Positions 22,140-24,118 of a stretch of 24,118 bases of DNA are shown here, in pieces. This DNA comes from DATFPQ01 sp035264765 (lineage in GTDB: Bacteria > Actinomycetota > Actinomycetes > Actinomycetales > Angustibacteraceae): NCBI GenBank assembly GCA_035264765.1, contig DATFPQ010000117.1, positions 1 through 24,118 of the forward strand, given 5' to 3'. The notes beneath the pieces are model-generated. The model was not told the origin of the DNA. It searched no databases and saw only the letters and a program-made list of their open reading frames with translations. The position numbers and the translations under genes are program-made. Position 1 is the stretch's first letter, and each line of letters opens with the position of its first letter.

Positions 22140-23075
22140 GTGGCGCAGACCGTGACCGAGGTGACTTCTGAGGTCCTGGAGGCAGTGAGTCGCGCGGTTC
22201 CCGTGCAGGTGGACGGATGGGTTCCGACGGTCCAGGGCGCCGTCGGGCAGGTCCTGGGTCTTCGCGGGCTCGACGGCACGCGGTACGTGCTGAAGACCTA
22301 CCCGCCGCATGCGGCGGCGGCAGCAGCCACCGAGTCGCTGGCGCTGGACCGCCTCCGCAAGGTCCCCGGCGTGCCCGTCCCGGCGGTCGTGCTCAGCGGA
22401 CGGCTCGGCGGACCCGATCCGGTCTCGTACCTGCTGACGTCGCGCCTGCCCGGCGTCCGCTGGGCGGACCGGCGCAGCGGGCTCTCGCGGGCCCAGTCCT
22501 GGGGCCTCATCGCGGAGGTCGGCCGACTGCTGCGCCGCCTGCACCAGCTGCCGGGCCGGCGGTTCGGGCCCCTGGAGCTGGACGGACCCTCGTGGTCGGA
22601 CGCATGGCAGCGCGTCGACGTCCGGTGCGACGAGCTGGTGCGCCAGGACCTGCGGGCGGACGGGTCCAGGGAGCTCACGGGGCGGATCCGTCGGCTGGTC
22701 GACCGGCGCCGCGTGGCGTTCGACTCCAGCGGCCCGCCGGTGCTGTGCCACAACGACTTCAATGGCGGCAACATCCTGGTGACCGAGAGCGGCGACCCCG
22801 CCGTCCGCGGCGTCGTGGACCTCGAGCGGGCCTCGTGGGACGACCCGCTCTGGGACCTCGCGAAGACGAGGCTGCACGTCCGGCACCACGACGCGGCCGC
22901 CGCCGAGGTTCTCACCCGCGCCTACGGCGTCGAGGAGCAGGCCGAGCTGCAGCGGCTGGACGTCTACGAGGTGCTGCACGCCCTCGCGGAGCGGACCTGG
23001 ATCACGCTGGACCGTCCCCCGGGGTGGCGGCGTTCGGTCGCAGTGCTGGAGAGCCGGCTGGTGGAGTGCACCTGA
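22140..23075 (+). CDS. Aminoglycoside-phosphotransferase-fold kinase (APH family)
   Basis: About 311 residues with the APH/choline-kinase fold. The N-lobe contains GLRGLDGTRYVLKTYPP (the lysine would bind ATP phosphates) and an ESLALDRLRKV helix. The C-lobe has the catalytic loop VLCHNDFNGGNILV (H-N-D-x-x-x-x-N, general base Asp) and the metal loop VVDLERASWDDPLWDLAK. These are all the catalytic elements, so it should be active, but the substrate can be an antibiotic, a sugar, a choline-like amine or a protein; it is not evidence of resistance. The start is uncertain: GTG at 22140 gives 311 residues, while GTGs at 22152 and 22161 are also in frame. It diverges from the LuxR gene across 100 bases and might be its target. 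Confidence 0.85.
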   Translation: MAQTVTEVTSEVLEAVSRAVPVQVDGWVPTVQGAVGQVLGLRGLDGTRYVLKTYPPHAAAAAATESLALDRLRKVPGVPVPAVVLSGRLGGPDPVSYLLTSRLPGVRWADRRSGLSRAQSWGLIAEVGRLLRRLHQLPGRRFGPLELDGPSWSDAWQRVDVRCDELVRQDLRADGSRELTGRIRRLVDRRRVAFDSSGPPVLCHNDFNGGNILVTESGDPAVRGVVDLERASWDDPLWDLAKTRLHVRHHDAAAAEVLTRAYGVEEQAELQRLDVYEVLHALAERTWITLDRPPGWRRSVAVLESRLVECT

Positions 23076-23086
23076 CCGGCACGGGG

Positions 23087-23106
23087 CCGACGGCGCCTGG
23101 CGTCGG
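23087..23106. terminator. Small hairpin between convergent genes
   Basis: CCGACG (23087-23092) pairs with CGTCGG (23101-23106) around an 8-base loop, 12 bases past the kinase stop and 12 bases past the end of the beta-propeller gene. It is short but well placed to end both transcripts. Confidence 0.45.
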
Positions 23107-23117
23107 GATGCAACGGG

Positions 23118-24118
23118 TCAACGGACGCGGAACACCATCAGCTCGCCTCGGTAGCAGGCGACCCACACCTGGTTCGTCCCGGTGTCGTAGCTGATTCCGA
23201 TCGGGTGGACGGCGGTAGGGACGGTCTGCACGACGGTGAGGTCCGAGGTCCGCACCGCGCTGACCGTGGAGGAGGCGTAGTTGACGACGTAGAGCGTCCG
23301 GCCGTCCGGGGCCATGGTCATCGTGCGGGGCTGCTGGCCGGTGTGCACGCGGTCGACCGTGCGACCGGTCGACAGGTCGAGCTTCGCGATCCGGCCGTCC
23401 CCGTTGAGCGTCGCGTAGAGGAACCGGCCCTCCGGGGAGAGCAGAAGGTGTCGAGGCCCGGATCCGACGCCCTTCAAGTAGTCGACGTCCAGCGAGGACA
23501 GGTCCAGCCGGGCGACGCGGTCGCTGCCCATCACCGCCACGTAGCCGTACCGCGAGTCGGGGCTCACGGCGATCCCGCGCGGGTACCGCCCGACGCCGAC
23601 CTGCCGGATCTGCTTGCCGGTCGCGGTGTCGACGACCGAGACGCTGTACGAGCACCAGTTGCTCACCAGCAGCCGGCGTCCGTCCGGGCTCACTGCGAGG
23701 AACTTCGGCACCGCGCCGACCCGGATCAGCTGGGTGATCCGCAGCGAGGCGACGTCGATCCGGTACACGAACGAGTCGTCACGGTGCTGAGCCGGGGAGC
23801 AGGCGTCGTCCCCGGGGCGGGGGAACCCTGACCCGTACATCGAGTAGTTGGACACGTACAGCGAGCGGCCGTCGGGGCTGAAGGCCGCCTCCACCGGACC
23901 GCCGCGCACCGGCTTCGGGTACTTCGGGAAGCCGTACTTGGCGGGCACCACGGTGTCCTTGATGGTCTTCGCCAGGGACAGGGACCGGGCGTCGTACGCG
24001 GTCACGGTGTGCCTGTAGATCATGTTCTGGGCGACGACCAGCCCGCGGCCACTGGCGACGACCGACTTCGGCGTGATCCCGCCGGTCACGACCTTCCGCA
24101 GGGACAGGCGCAGCCGGT
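23118..24118 (-). CDS. YVTN-type beta-propeller repeat protein, N-terminus beyond the window
   Basis: At least 333 residues; the reading frame is open to the right edge, so the start and any signal peptide lie outside. The sequence is a series of seven or so propeller blades with the pattern P-x-x-x-x-x-S-P-D-G-R-x-L-Y-V-x-N, for example AAFSPDGRSLYVSNYS, LAVSPDGRRLLVSNWC, IAVSPDSRYGYVAVMG, LLLSPEGRFLYATLNG and MTMAPDGRTLYVVNYA. The segments between blades (VSVVDTATGKQIRQVGVG, IAKLDLSTGRTVDRVHTG) are typical of the YVTN/lactonase-like beta-propeller family. Such proteins are usually secreted or surface-bound scaffolds; a lactonase-type enzyme cannot be excluded. A GTG at 24089 is in frame, but the residues before it continue the same fold, so I do not use it as the start. 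Confidence 0.88.
   Translation of the reverse strand, partial: RLRLSLRKVVTGGITPKSVVASGRGLVVAQNMIYRHTVTAYDARSLSLAKTIKDTVVPAKYGFPKYPKPVRGGPVEAAFSPDGRSLYVSNYSMYGSGFPRPGDDACSPAQHRDDSFVYRIDVASLRITQLIRVGAVPKFLAVSPDGRRLLVSNWCSYSVSVVDTATGKQIRQVGVGRYPRGIAVSPDSRYGYVAVMGSDRVARLDLSSLDVDYLKGVGSGPRHLLLSPEGRFLYATLNGDGRIAKLDLSTGRTVDRVHTGQQPRTMTMAPDGRTLYVVNYASSTVSAVRTSDLTVVQTVPTAVHPIGISYDTGTNQVWVACYRGELMVFRVR

Noticed and set aside
1..24118. CRISPR array, tRNA/rRNA genes, transposase or integrase genes
   Set aside because: No regularly spaced repeats of CRISPR length, no cloverleaf or rRNA-like sequence, and no DDE or tyrosine-recombinase motifs were seen on either strand.

Overview
This window is high-GC (about 70% or more by eye), densely coded DNA with GTG starts, short gene overlaps and strong G/C preference at third codon positions. 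Its gene families point to an actinomycete chromosome: an F420-type DUF385 protein, a FolP2-like pterin-synthase paralogue, an M11-type secreted metalloprotease, a MEDS/HATPase regulator and a large ATP-binding LuxR regulator. I cannot name the genus. I saw no tRNA, rRNA, CRISPR array, insertion sequence or phage gene, and no gene-free stretch longer than about 300 bases.

Layout. Bases 1-1591 (minus) hold a polytopic membrane protein, ending like the sensor region of an actinobacterial histidine kinase, broken by at least three single-base frame changes. Then come a short-chain dehydrogenase (plus); a minus-strand series of ferredoxin-reductase-type flavoprotein, double-VOC protein and DUF385 protein; and a divergent alpha-methylacyl-CoA racemase (plus). 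Bases 6733-9821 (minus) carry two probable transcription units: SnoaL-like protein plus MarR regulator (4-base overlap, with a palindrome in front), and an unknown protein, FolP2-like protein and LigB-like protein. A secreted zinc metalloprotease follows (plus), facing a small secreted Asp/Arg-rich protein (minus) across a shared hairpin terminator.

Bases 13129-17939 look like a transport locus. A ZIP-family metal transporter (minus) diverges from a complete ABC importer operon (lipoprotein, two permeases, ATPase; plus) whose genes all overlap by 1-4 bases. The 176-base space between them is the most unusual non-coding stretch: three successive inverted repeats, then a Shine-Dalgarno sequence that can pair with an upstream CCTCC lying inside one of the hairpins. 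It is a candidate unrecognised cis-regulatory RNA. The first permease of this operon appears to use a CTG start.

The right part has an orphan MEDS-HATPase regulator (plus), a 917-residue LuxR-family ATPase regulator (minus), a divergent aminoglycoside-phosphotransferase-fold kinase (plus) and a beta-propeller protein that runs off the right edge (minus). Three intergenic spaces carry short GC-rich tandem repeats (24-, 16- and 15-base units). The strongest leads are the structured leader of the ABC operon, the divergent ZIP/ABC arrangement, the FolP2-like/LigB-like pair with altered catalytic motifs, and the perfect palindrome between the metalloprotease and the unknown protein gene.
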